A stretch of 64,000 nt of DNA from OCS116 cluster bacterium AG-390-A19 (GTDB lineage Bacteria > Pseudomonadota > Alphaproteobacteria > MED-G09): the NCBI GenBank assembly GCA_003278145.1, contig QCGV01000002.1:62001-126000 (forward strand), in the 5' to 3' direction. The translations under genes and the position numbers were made by a program. Position 1 is the first letter of the stretch. The number at the start of each line of letters is the position of its first letter. Positions 18,543-27,159 of the stretch are shown piece by piece. Under the pieces are notes generated by a model. It saw nothing but the letters and a program-made list of their open reading frames with translations. It did not search any database and was not told the origin of the DNA.

Positions 18543-19268
18543 TTACTCAAGCTCTTTTCTTACATTATGTAAATCATCTTCTGTATCAACACCAATAGGT
18601 ATATCATCTACGAAATCAATAACTATTTTCATACCATTATCAAGTGCTCTAAGTTGTTCTAATTTAAAATCCTTTTCTCTTGTAGATTGATCTGTACTTA
18701 TAAATTTTTTTAAGGATGATCTTTTATAACCATAAATACCTAAATGATGATAAAGTTTATCATAATGATAAGACCCTGGCATCCTCACAAAATCATCAGC
18801 ATATGTTGGTTTTGATGAATTGTTAACATAGGCTTTTACAACATTTGGATTTTCGAATTCCTTATTATTAGAAATTGGGCTACAAAGAGTTGATATATCA
18901 GCATCCAAATTTTTTCCTAGCAAAGAACAGGTTAGATTTATAAAAGAAGGATCAATATTGGGAAGATCGCCTTGTAAATTAATTATTTTCTCATATTTAT
19001 TATCTTGATCATACTTTTCTAATGCCTCAAAAATCCTATCAGAGCCGGACTCATGAGAAAATTTTGTCATAACAGCAATTCCATTATGAGAGTTTACTAT
19101 GTCAAATATCTCTCTATTGGGAGTAGCAACAATAACATCACCACACTTTGATTGGTTTGCCCTATTCATAACGTGAATAATCATTGGTAAACCAGCAATT
19201 TCGGCTAGAGGTTTATTTGGCAACCTGGATGACTCCAAACGAGATGGTATTATTATTAAATTATTCAT
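18543..19268 (-). CDS. kdsB: CMP-KDO synthetase (3-deoxy-manno-octulosonate cytidylyltransferase)
   Basis: Activates KDO with CTP for the lipopolysaccharide inner core, which implies a Gram-negative outer membrane with LPS. The 241-residue protein starts with IIPSRLESSRLPNKPLAEI (nucleotide binding) and has NLQGDLPNIDP and HLGIYGYKRSSLKKF, all characteristic. It is the first gene of a kdsB-pheA operon and is divergent from the cytochrome c gene across 114 nt. Confidence 0.95.
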   Translation of the reverse strand: MNNLIIIPSRLESSRLPNKPLAEIAGLPMIIHVMNRANQSKCGDVIVATPNREIFDIVNSHNGIAVMTKFSHESGSDRIFEALEKYDQDNKYEKIINLQGDLPNIDPSFINLTCSLLGKNLDADISTLCSPISNNKEFENPNVVKAYVNNSSKPTYADDFVRMPGSYHYDKLYHHLGIYGYKRSSLKKFISTDQSTREKDFKLEQLRALDNGMKIVIDFVDDIPIGVDTEDDLHNVRKELE

Positions 19269-19382
19269 TTCTTATAGTAATCTCATATCTATTAATAAGG
19301 CTATATAAAATAAATTAAAAAAAAGAATTTTTTCTAGCAAAATTTTTAAAAGATGCTATACAGATGCCGCTGGAAATAAACT

Positions 19383-20282
19383 ATGAATCTAAATCAAATA
19401 ATTAAAATAATTTTTGCTGGTATTTTTACTTTTTTTGTAATTGGATCACTTTCATCAATAAGTAATTCCATTTTTTTAGAAAAGATTGTTGACGACTTAT
19501 CAATGACTTCTTCTGCCAAATTTAATGAGCTAAGAAAAGAATTTTTTGAAACTCAAACCTCTGTAAATGAAAATAAAAAAATTCTTACACATACAGTTGT
19601 TGGAAGAAAAGAATTAATCCAAGAAATAAGTAAGCAAGAGACTAAATTAAATGAACTATCTTACTTTACTTCACCAGAGTCTGCTTCTGAATATCTTCAA
19701 AAACTTAATACTAATTTAAAATCAGTAGAAGGAATTCTAACCCACTCAGTAATGGGTAGAGAAGATTTAAAGAAAAAAATTGATCTTGCTAAAGCAGAAA
19801 TTGCATCATTTAAAAAAATCATGCCTTCATCTGGTAATCAAGATTTAGCTATGGATTTAATTGCAGAGAAAGATAGCTCTATTGAGGTTGTAGAAATAAA
19901 AGTTATTGAGAAGCCAAAACTTTCTTTTGAAGAAGAGCTGGCATTAGCATCTGTTGATGCTGGATTAAAGTTATCAAAAAAATGTACAGCTTGTCATAGC
20001 TTAAAGAGCGGTGGAGCTAATGGTGTCGGTCCTACACTTTGGAATATCGTAAATGCACCAAAGGCAAATATTGATGGTTATTCTTACTCAAAGGCTTTAT
20101 CATCAATGGAAGGAAATTGGACTATACAAGATTTAAACTTGTGGCTTAAAAGTCCAAAGAAATATGCACCTGGTAATAAAATGTCTTTTGCAGGATTAAG
20201 AAAAACAAAAGATAGGGCAAATATGATTGCTTTTTTGAACTCAATATCTGATGAACCAATACCTAATAATGGCTTGAATTAA
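19383..20282 (+). CDS. Membrane-anchored cytochrome c with a repeated coiled-coil spacer
   Basis: A c-type cytochrome held in the membrane by an N-terminal segment (about residues 5-30), facing the periplasm. The heme domain is C-terminal: CTACH at 201-205, GVGPTLWNIV, and the probable axial Met267 in NKMSFAGL. Position beside kdsB-pheA matches the alphaproteobacterial CycM-type cytochrome, which feeds terminal oxidase. Unusually, about 150 charged residues separate anchor and heme domain and contain a duplicated segment: ILTHTVVGRKELIQEI (67-82) and ILTHSVMGREDLKKKI (118-133), 51 residues apart. A probable terminator overlaps its stop. Confidence 0.85.
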   Translation: MNLNQIIKIIFAGIFTFFVIGSLSSISNSIFLEKIVDDLSMTSSAKFNELRKEFFETQTSVNENKKILTHTVVGRKELIQEISKQETKLNELSYFTSPESASEYLQKLNTNLKSVEGILTHSVMGREDLKKKIDLAKAEIASFKKIMPSSGNQDLAMDLIAEKDSSIEVVEIKVIEKPKLSFEEELALASVDAGLKLSKKCTACHSLKSGGANGVGPTLWNIVNAPKANIDGYSYSKALSSMEGNWTIQDLNLWLKSPKKYAPGNKMSFAGLRKTKDRANMIAFLNSISDEPIPNNGLN

Positions 20283-20300
20283 GATTTCTCTTAATTTTTT
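20277..20300 (+). terminator. Rho-independent terminator after the cytochrome c gene
   Basis: AATTAAGA - TTTC - TCTTAATT forms an 8-bp perfect stem with a 4-nt loop and runs into six T residues. The stop codon of the cytochrome gene lies within the stem. The stem is AT-rich with one G-C pair, so strength is uncertain, but in a genome this AT-rich it is a credible terminator separating the cytochrome from the oxygenase operon. Confidence 0.5.
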
Positions 20301-20309
20301 ATGACAATA

Positions 20310-20339
20310 TTGACATCTCCTTTTCCCGGCTAATTTAAT
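20310..20339 (+). promoter_or_regulatory. Possible sigma-70 promoter for the oxygenase operon
   Basis: TTGACA, an 18-nt spacer, and TTTAAT lie about 70 nt before the copy-2 Rieske gene and just after the terminator. The -35 box is perfect and the -10 box matches five of six positions. In AT-rich DNA such matches arise by chance, so this is tentative. Confidence 0.35.
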
Positions 20340-20408
20340 TATTGACTATTAATGTAATTCTGTGCTGTTTTATATGCAATTGTTTACAAAAAAAGGAAGG
20401 TAATAAAA

Positions 20409-21770
20409 TTGTCAAATCAATCTGAAATTAAGCCTTTGGCGAATAAACTATTTAGCAGTGATTGGGGTAAAGAGCCTGAACCAAAGTTAGGGAATAAACC
20501 TATACTTGGTGATCGTTATACCTCAAAAGAATTTATGGCCCTTGAATGGGAAAAATTATGGACAAAAGTTTGGCAGGTTGCTGGTCTAGAACAACAAATA
20601 AAAGAACCCGGCGATTTTTTTACATTCGAATTTGGCCCTGAATCTATTCTTTGTGCTCGTGGTGAAGATCAAAAAATTAGATGTTTTTATAACGTTTGCC
20701 AACATCGAGGTAATCAATTAGTTCAAATTGATGAAGGTAATCTTGATAGTTTTACTTGCGCATATCATGCTTGGAAATTTGGCTTAGATGGAAAATTAAA
20801 TTGGGTACCAGATGAAGAAGATTTCTCACAGGGTTCGCCATGTGGAAAAAGAAATCTGATTGAAATTAAAACTGAGGTCTGGAAAGGTTTTATATTTTTT
20901 AACCTAGACAGTAATAGTAAACCTTTAAGAGATTACTTAAATCCAATTATGGAACATATGGAGGACTATCCAATCTCAGATATGATAAGGACTCACTGGG
21001 TGACAGTTGAAGGAGATTGGAATTGGAAATGTGTTCAAGATAATTTTAATGAATCTTATCATACACCTTATGTTCATCCTGGATTGAAATATGTTGCCGA
21101 AGAGAAATATCAAGCATGTCAATTTGATATGTACGAAAGTATGCACTCAAGAATGCTTATGCCAGGTTTCATGCCTAGCGTCAGTGTGTATGAAGAAGAA
21201 GATAAGGTACTAGAAATGATTGGTCCTCATATTGAATATTGGGATATGAAGCCTGATGATTATAAGGGACGTCTTCTTGATATAAGAGAAGATCTACAAA
21301 AACAAAAAAGAAAATTAGATAAAGAAAAAGGTTATGATTTCAGTAAATTTAAGGATACTCAATTAACTGATCACTACCATTATACTATTTTTCCTAATAT
21401 GTCTTTCAGCGTTAAACCTGATGGAATGCAGTGGTTACGAGGAAGCCCTCACCCTACTGATCCAACAAAATGTATTTTTGATTATTGGTATTTAACACTT
21501 TTCCCAAAGGGCGTTGAAAAATATCATTCTCCATCACTTGGAATGGAAACAAATATTAATACTAAAGTTCCTCATATCAAAGGTCATCACGAAGAAGTGG
21601 ATGTTGGACCTGGAATTAGTGAAGATGTTGCTATATGGAAAAGCCAACAAAAAGGTTTAAGTTCACGTGGTTACATTGGGGACTATATGCCTGAGCAAGA
21701 GAATAGAATTCGTTATTTCCATGAAAATATTGACAGATACCTTTTCGGAAATAGCGGAGGAGATGCCTAA
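20409..21770 (+). CDS. Rieske non-heme iron oxygenase, alpha subunit (copy 2)
   Basis: A 453-residue Rieske oxygenase. The [2Fe-2S] ligands are C97, H99, C117 and H120 (CQHRG...CAYHAW) and the iron site is QDNFNESYHTPYVHP with D211, H218 and H223. The start is TTG with GGAAGG eight bases upstream. It opens a plus-strand operon in which a SnoaL/NTF2-like protein, an ABM-fold protein and two amidohydrolases follow at 5-25 nt. The SnoaL-like fold is that of dioxygenase beta subunits, so the next gene may be its partner. No ferredoxin or reductase is present. The chemistry could be dihydroxylation, monooxygenation or demethylation. Confidence 0.9.
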   Translation: MSNQSEIKPLANKLFSSDWGKEPEPKLGNKPILGDRYTSKEFMALEWEKLWTKVWQVAGLEQQIKEPGDFFTFEFGPESILCARGEDQKIRCFYNVCQHRGNQLVQIDEGNLDSFTCAYHAWKFGLDGKLNWVPDEEDFSQGSPCGKRNLIEIKTEVWKGFIFFNLDSNSKPLRDYLNPIMEHMEDYPISDMIRTHWVTVEGDWNWKCVQDNFNESYHTPYVHPGLKYVAEEKYQACQFDMYESMHSRMLMPGFMPSVSVYEEEDKVLEMIGPHIEYWDMKPDDYKGRLLDIREDLQKQKRKLDKEKGYDFSKFKDTQLTDHYHYTIFPNMSFSVKPDGMQWLRGSPHPTDPTKCIFDYWYLTLFPKGVEKYHSPSLGMETNINTKVPHIKGHHEEVDVGPGISEDVAIWKSQQKGLSSRGYIGDYMPEQENRIRYFHENIDRYLFGNSGGDA

Positions 21771-21793
21771 AATTAATACTTTAAGGGGGTGTT

Positions 21794-22336
21794 ATGAGTA
21801 ATTTAGAAATAGCAGCTGATAAAATTGCTATAATGGATGTAGTATATAAATATTGCAGAGCAATTGATAGGTTAGATAGAGAACTCCTTGAATCAGTTTT
21901 TCATGATGACTCCATTCATCACCACGGTGAATATAAAGGTCCATCAGCTCAATTCTGTGATTTTGCATTTGATATACTATCTAAAATGGAACACACACAA
22001 CATCTTGTTGGAAATATTCTAGTAGAAGTTGATGGAAATGTTGCTTGGTCAGAGTCCTACTGGCAAGCATTTCATAGGCTTGCTAAAGGAAAAGATTTTT
22101 CTGACTCAGGTGGATTTGTTGCGGATCATGACCCTAGTATTGATGAAGATATTTTTATATCAGGAAGATATATTGATAAATTTGAGAAACGTGAAGGTGA
22201 ATGGAAAATTGTAAAAAGACAAGGTGTTCATGATTGGGTTAGATTTGAACCTGCAACTGATAAAGGTTGGCGTGAAGGACCTGGTCCAGCACCAGGCAGG
22301 GGTGATAGAAAAGATCCTGCATACGAAAGAGATTAA
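21794..22336 (+). CDS. SnoaL/NTF2-like protein, possible oxygenase partner subunit (copy 1)
   Basis: A 180-residue protein of the cone-shaped alpha+beta SnoaL-like fold, with the N-terminal signature IMDVVYKYCRAIDRLDRELLESVFHDD and a later ISGRYIDKFEKREGEWKIV. Members act as small-ring cyclases, dehydratases, or beta subunits of ring-hydroxylating dioxygenases. It follows the Rieske alpha gene by 23 nt with a strong AAGGGGG binding site. A paralogue at 31912 follows another Rieske gene in the same way, which suggests a linked function. Whether it is structural or catalytic cannot be decided from sequence. Confidence 0.78.
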   Translation: MSNLEIAADKIAIMDVVYKYCRAIDRLDRELLESVFHDDSIHHHGEYKGPSAQFCDFAFDILSKMEHTQHLVGNILVEVDGNVAWSESYWQAFHRLAKGKDFSDSGGFVADHDPSIDEDIFISGRYIDKFEKREGEWKIVKRQGVHDWVRFEPATDKGWREGPGPAPGRGDRKDPAYERD

Positions 22337-22358
22337 TTAGGTCTCTAGGAGCATTCAA

Positions 22359-22709
22359 ATGATTATTATATCAGCAACACTTAATTTTGAAACAAAAGAG
22401 CAAAGAGATAAGGCGATAGAAATTACTGCCGATATCCAATTAGCTACACGTCAAGAAGAGGAGGGTTGCATTAGCTATTGTTTTGCTGCAGATCCTTGTG
22501 TTGATAATAGAATTCAAGTTTATGAGCTATGGAAAGACGAAGAATCTCTTGTTGCACATTTTAAGCATCATACTTATGCAGCAATGGTTGAAGCTTTGAA
22601 TTCAGTTGGCATAAGAGATACCGAAAACCAAATGTACTTAATTGATAAACATAAACCTGTTTATGATGAGGATGGAAATCCAAGAGAAGTATTATTTGCT
22701 AATGATTAA
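22359..22709 (+). CDS. ABM-fold (antibiotic biosynthesis monooxygenase-like) protein (copy 1)
   Basis: A 116-residue dimeric alpha+beta barrel type protein. Motifs typical of the ABM superfamily are visible: EEGCISYCFAADP and YELWKDEESLVAHFKHHTYAAM. Such proteins can be cofactor-free quinone-forming monooxygenases, heme-degrading enzymes or proteins without a known reaction. It lies 22 nt after the SnoaL-like gene and 6 nt before an amidohydrolase in the same operon. A related, shorter paralogue sits at 35410. A role in oxidising a hydroxylated intermediate is plausible but unproven. Confidence 0.75.
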   Translation: MIIISATLNFETKEQRDKAIEITADIQLATRQEEEGCISYCFAADPCVDNRIQVYELWKDEESLVAHFKHHTYAAMVEALNSVGIRDTENQMYLIDKHKPVYDEDGNPREVLFAND

Positions 22710-22715
22710 AAATCA

Positions 22716-23690
22716 ATGACAATAAAAATCATAGATACCCATGCCCACGTTGTACTAGGCAAAGCATTCGGAAAAGCTGGCAAGTATGGGCCTGAGACTG
22801 GTATAGATGAAAATGGTTTGCCCTTTTTTAGGATAGGTGAATACAAAATGAAGCCTATGCAATATGAAAATACTATCTTTATGGAAAATAGTTTACGCAT
22901 CGAAGCAATGGATAAACTAGGTATAGATTTGCAATTATTATCACCTAATCCTCTAACAATGTTTCATAAAATTGAAGGTGAAATCGCCAATGAATTTTGT
23001 AAAATTCATAATGACGCAATGGTCGACTCAATTAATGAATACCCCAATAGACTCTTGGGTTCAGCAACTGTTCCGTTACAAGATATAGACCTATCTTGTA
23101 TAGAGCTTGAGAGATCTATTAAAGATTTAGGTCTTAGTTCTGTATCAGCTGGTACTGATTTACCGTTTGGACTTGACGACCCAAGGCTAGATGAATTTTA
23201 TCAAACAGTAGTTGATCTAAATATACCATTATTTCTTCACCCAGCCTCTTCAGGCGGTGCTAAAGGACCAGATGATTGGAGAATGGGTAGATATGATATG
23301 AGTATAATGCTTGGTTATGCCTATGAAGAAACATTAGCAGTAGCAACCTTAATCATTGGAGGTGTACTAGATCGACATCCTAATCTTGATATATGTATTT
23401 CCCATGGTGGGGGAGCTATGCCTTACTTAATTCAGCGTTTCTCTGAAATGTCAGAATTTCGTGATTGGGCACCAGAGGGTGTTAAAAAAAATGGTTTCGT
23501 AAGTGAGTTAAAAAAACTATGGTTTGATGCTCATGTTCACGGAGAAAAATCTCAAGCAATGCTATTCGATATCATTGGTGAGGAGAGATTGGTGTATGGA
23601 ACAAACTTTGGTGGCTGGGATACGCCAAAGAAATTAGAAGACTTTGCACCCAATCTTACTGAAAATGCAAAAAAACTTTTAAGACTCTAA
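22716..23690 (+). CDS. Amidohydrolase-family metal enzyme (ACMSD-like)
   Basis: A 324-residue TIM-barrel enzyme of the amidohydrolase_2 group, which includes aminocarboxymuconate-semialdehyde decarboxylase and gamma-resorcylate decarboxylase. It has the N-terminal IIDTHAHVV metal motif, PLFLHPASSGG, SHGGGAMPYLIQRF and a C-terminal LVYGTNFGGWD with the metal region. In aromatic pathways these enzymes decarboxylate or hydrolyse ring-fission products, which would suit a gene downstream of a ring oxygenase. The specific substrate cannot be told. It is 6 nt from the ABM gene and 11 nt from the next amidohydrolase. Confidence 0.85.
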   Translation: MTIKIIDTHAHVVLGKAFGKAGKYGPETGIDENGLPFFRIGEYKMKPMQYENTIFMENSLRIEAMDKLGIDLQLLSPNPLTMFHKIEGEIANEFCKIHNDAMVDSINEYPNRLLGSATVPLQDIDLSCIELERSIKDLGLSSVSAGTDLPFGLDDPRLDEFYQTVVDLNIPLFLHPASSGGAKGPDDWRMGRYDMSIMLGYAYEETLAVATLIIGGVLDRHPNLDICISHGGGAMPYLIQRFSEMSEFRDWAPEGVKKNGFVSELKKLWFDAHVHGEKSQAMLFDIIGEERLVYGTNFGGWDTPKKLEDFAPNLTENAKKLLRL

Positions 23691-23701
23691 AAGGTATAAA
23701 A

Positions 23702-24988
23702 ATGGATAAACAGAAAATTTTTTCAAATCTAAATTTATTTAAGGGTGATAGCGATACCATATGCGAAGATGCTTCAATTTGGATTGATGGAAATATTATT
23801 AAATACGCTGGACCATCTTCAGAATTTACAAATACATCGCATAATATTGAGAGAGTCGATTTAGGTGGAAAGACTGTTATACCTGGTATGACCGAATCCC
23901 ATGCGCATATATCGTATACAAATAATGGTCCTCTTGAATTGGACAAAACCCCCATTGAAGAAGCGATGATTAAAACAGTTGATAATGCTCGCATTATGTT
24001 AGGGTCAGGGTTTACATCTGCAATAAGTTTTGGTTCGGTTCACCGAATAGATGTTTTCTTAAGAGATGCAATCAATAGCGGTCAAATTGCAGGTCCTCGA
24101 CTTCTTGCTGGAGGCAGAGATATTTGTGCTATTGGAGGTAATGCCGATACTTATCCAGATCACGCAAAACCCCAAACTGAAGGATTGGCGATGATAACTG
24201 ATGGTCCTTGGGAAATAAGGAAAGCCGTTAGAACTCTGTGGAAAAATGGAGTTGATGTAGTAAAAGTTATGATTGATGGAGAGTTAATATCACTACAAGG
24301 AAGACCTGGTGATCTTGGCTATAAAGATGAGGAAGTGGAAGCTTTAGTAGATGAAGCTCACCGAAAAAAAATGAAAGTTGCTTGTCATGCTAGATCAGCT
24401 GAAGCTGTAAAACAGGCAGTAAGAAGTGGTATCGATTTTATTGGTCATGCAAACTATATAGACAATGAAGCTCTGGATCTTTTAATTGAAAATAAGGATA
24501 GAGTTTACGTTGGTCCTGCAATTGCTTGGGAAATGGCTTTTCTAGAAAATGCAGAAAAAATGGGTTTTAAAAGCGACAGTCGTGAAGTTATAGGATACCA
24601 AAGAGAAGTCGAGGAAACCATATCATCATATAAAAAAATGAAAGAAGCTGGAATAAAAATTTTAGTCGGTGGGGATTATGGCTTGGATATTGCGCCCCAT
24701 GGAACCTATGCAAAAGATCTTGAACATTATGTTAATCTATTTGGTTTTTCTAATGCTGAAGCTTTACACTCTGCAACAAGTCTCGGAGGGGAAGCAATGG
24801 ATAATAATGGTTCATTAGGAACACTTGAGGAAGGTAAGCTTGCTGACTTAGTTATAATCGATGGGAATCCCCTTGAAGATATTACTGTGCTTCAAGATCA
24901 TAAAAAAATTAAGGCTGTGATGAAAGATGGGCTTATTTACCAAGGGCTTACAAATAAAGCAAATCCTTACTTAAATGAAAATTTATAA
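23702..24988 (+). CDS. Amidohydrolase (imidazolonepropionase/prolidase-like)
   Basis: A 428-residue metal-dependent hydrolase of the amidohydrolase_1 type. It has the beta-sandwich flanking the barrel (DGNIIKYAGP near the start and GTLEEGKLADLVIIDGNPLEDI near the end), the metal motif TESHAHISY, VACHARSAEA, GHANYID and the catalytic aspartate region LVGGDYG. The group cleaves cyclic amides, imides, ureas or dipeptides. It is the last gene of the operon starting at 20409. Its stop codon is 3 nt from that of the convergent P450 gene. Confidence 0.85.
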   Translation: MDKQKIFSNLNLFKGDSDTICEDASIWIDGNIIKYAGPSSEFTNTSHNIERVDLGGKTVIPGMTESHAHISYTNNGPLELDKTPIEEAMIKTVDNARIMLGSGFTSAISFGSVHRIDVFLRDAINSGQIAGPRLLAGGRDICAIGGNADTYPDHAKPQTEGLAMITDGPWEIRKAVRTLWKNGVDVVKVMIDGELISLQGRPGDLGYKDEEVEALVDEAHRKKMKVACHARSAEAVKQAVRSGIDFIGHANYIDNEALDLLIENKDRVYVGPAIAWEMAFLENAEKMGFKSDSREVIGYQREVEETISSYKKMKEAGIKILVGGDYGLDIAPHGTYAKDLEHYVNLFGFSNAEALHSATSLGGEAMDNNGSLGTLEEGKLADLVIIDGNPLEDITVLQDHKKIKAVMKDGLIYQGLTNKANPYLNENL

Positions 24989-24991
24989 ATT

Positions 24992-26236
24992 TTATCTCTT
25001 ATCAAATTTAATATCTAAACTAGACATTGGCATAAAAAACATACTGAAATTATGTACAGGCTCAGAAATTGGTTTTTCAAGACTAATATTTTTGAGTCTT
25101 TTAACTAAAAAATTAAAAGAACTAATCATCTCCTGACGCCCTAATAATGCACCAGGACAATGATGAACTCCCGAACCAAAAGCTAAGTGAGCTCCAACAC
25201 CTTTTCGATCTAATTCAAATTTATGCGGGCATGTGAATTTCTCCTCATCTCTATTTGCAGGTCCATAACCCATCATTACAATTGAACCCTTTGGTATTAG
25301 TGTTCCGGATATTTCAACATCTTTTGTTGCCTGCCTTAATAAAAATTGAACAGGGCTTTCCCATCTAAGAACCTCCTCAATAAAAGGTTTAATTAAATTT
25401 TCATCTTCATTTAATTTTTCTAAAACTTCTGGGAATCTTATTAAGGTCCACATTCCATGATTAATTGCACTTTGAGTAGTTTCAAATCCACCAGTGATAA
25501 GTTGATGCATTAAATTTTGTAACTCATGCATACTTAGAGCTTCCTCGTCCTCGCCATGTGCATGAACTAAGGCAGACATAAGATCCTCTTTTGGGTTCTT
25601 TCGCCTATCTTCAAATACGTCTGCTAAAAAAAGTTGAGCCTCAAGTTCCGTTTCAGAGTCTTTCCTGACATCTTCCTCAGTCGCAATTGCTGAACGTGTT
25701 GCACCAAGCATTGAATCAGCCCACTTCTTAAAAGTTGCAACATCTTTTCTGTCTAAACCTAATTGTTCAGCAATTATTATTCCGGGCATAGGCATAGCGA
25801 ATTCATTATTAAAGTCACATTTACCATTATCAATAAAACTATCTATTAATTGATTTACTACTTCATCTATATAAGGTGTCATTTCTACAACTCTTTTTTT
25901 AGTAAACACCCTATCAACTAATTTTCTATAACGAGCATGTACGGGAGGGTCAGTCCTTTGAAGAGTTTGAACATGTTCCCAACCTCCTCCATCAACAAGG
26001 ATTGATTGATGAAGATCAGCAAATGGTCCTCTTTGTGCCAACTTCACATCTGAGCTAAACGTTTCATAATCCTTAAGAGCTTGCCGAATATCGTCATATT
26101 TTGTCATCATAAACATTCCTATTTCAGGAATTTGATAAACAGGCTTTTCTTTATGTAGTAATCTATAAAATTCAAATGGATTACTATTAATAACTGGATC
26201 TAAAAAACTATAATTTTCAATATTTTTGTCAGTCAT
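24992..26236 (-). CDS. Cytochrome P450 (bacterial class)
   Basis: A 414-residue soluble P450 monooxygenase. The heme-binding loop is FGSGVHHCPG, the K-helix ExxR is EEVLRW, and the I-helix oxygen-activation site is ITGGFETTQ. It belongs to an apparent operon with a ketosteroid-dehydrogenase-like flavoprotein and an NmrA-like reductase (14 nt from the latter). Bacterial P450s of this size need a ferredoxin and reductase, neither of which is encoded nearby. Association with a KstD-like enzyme suggests a polycyclic or terpenoid substrate, which is inference. Confidence 0.92.
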   Translation of the reverse strand: MTDKNIENYSFLDPVINSNPFEFYRLLHKEKPVYQIPEIGMFMMTKYDDIRQALKDYETFSSDVKLAQRGPFADLHQSILVDGGGWEHVQTLQRTDPPVHARYRKLVDRVFTKKRVVEMTPYIDEVVNQLIDSFIDNGKCDFNNEFAMPMPGIIIAEQLGLDRKDVATFKKWADSMLGATRSAIATEEDVRKDSETELEAQLFLADVFEDRRKNPKEDLMSALVHAHGEDEEALSMHELQNLMHQLITGGFETTQSAINHGMWTLIRFPEVLEKLNEDENLIKPFIEEVLRWESPVQFLLRQATKDVEISGTLIPKGSIVMMGYGPANRDEEKFTCPHKFELDRKGVGAHLAFGSGVHHCPGALLGRQEMISSFNFLVKRLKNISLEKPISEPVHNFSMFFMPMSSLDIKFDKR

Positions 26237-26250
26237 TTCAAAACCTTTCT

Positions 26251-27159
26251 TTAAACTTTACTCCAGTCATGCTGTTTAATCCAATCTTCAAAATAAGTTG
26301 GAGTAATATTAAGTAATTTATAAGCAGGCTCCATATCAATTGCTAATGGTGAAGGGTTTTGCTCATTATACCAAGTATAAAAAGCGGCCATGCCACCATA
26401 AATCGATACATCCTCGTATTCTTCAGATCCAGTAACTAACTTACTCATTGCACCTGCAAAATTTTTCGGATCTAAACTTTTAAATTTAATTTCTCTATTG
26501 AGAGCTCTAGAAAACCTCTCGGCAACTTCATCGCCTAACAAAATTTCAGGACCACCAACATAAATTTTATCAGCTTTTATTGTACTGTTTGACAATGATG
26601 CTACCATAAATTTTGCAACATCATTTAAACAAACCCAAGATATTTTTAAATCAGATGAACATGGATATGCAAATGTATCATTATTTGTGATAGATGGCTT
26701 AGACCAAAAACGAGTCAAATTATCCATAAAGACCATTGATCGAATAACGACATAATCCATACCACTATCTTCCATCGCCTTCTCTATAGCACGTCTTCCA
26801 TCATGAGCCTCTAAGCCATTATCTTTTGGTGCAACATAACAGCTTGTATTAAAAACAATTTTCTTAATACCTTCATCAGCACCAGCTCTAGTAATATTCT
26901 CTCCCCATTCCTGAGCAATTTTTTTATCAAAAACAAAGGGTAAATTCATAGCTATACCGTCAATATCCTTTGAGACAGCTCTTAGGGATTCAATATCAAA
27001 AAGATCTGCCTTAACAGGCTCGACATCACTTGGATTATAAGCATTAAAGTCATCTGGGTTTCTACTTGCCGCCCTTACTTTATAGCCATGCTTTAATAAT
27101 TCATCGATTAACGGTAATCCCTGATCACCAGTAGCGCCGTATACAAGTATTTTATTCAT
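26251..27159 (-). CDS. NmrA-like NAD(P)-binding protein
   Basis: A 302-residue atypical short-chain dehydrogenase of the NmrA/isoflavone-reductase type. It has an N-terminal Rossmann motif ILVYGATGDQGLPLI and the second-strand RAASRNPDDF, which suits NADP. Later features include IDGIAMNLPF and SWVCLNDVAKFMVASL. Members are either reductases or redox-sensing regulators. It overlaps the flavoprotein gene by 1 nt, so it is translated with it. Enzyme or sensor role cannot be separated by sequence alone. Confidence 0.82.
   Translation of the reverse strand: MNKILVYGATGDQGLPLIDELLKHGYKVRAASRNPDDFNAYNPSDVEPVKADLFDIESLRAVSKDIDGIAMNLPFVFDKKIAQEWGENITRAGADEGIKKIVFNTSCYVAPKDNGLEAHDGRRAIEKAMEDSGMDYVVIRSMVFMDNLTRFWSKPSITNNDTFAYPCSSDLKISWVCLNDVAKFMVASLSNSTIKADKIYVGGPEILLGDEVAERFSRALNREIKFKSLDPKNFAGAMSKLVTGSEEYEDVSIYGGMAAFYTWYNEQNPSPLAIDMEPAYKLLNITPTYFEDWIKQHDWSKV

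Noticed and set aside
24978..24993. Perfect palindrome AAAATTTATAAATTTT at the convergent junction of the amidohydrolase and P450 genes
   Set aside because: It has no G or C, lies across stop codons and lacks a loop; likely chance in AT-rich DNA and too weak to call a terminator.
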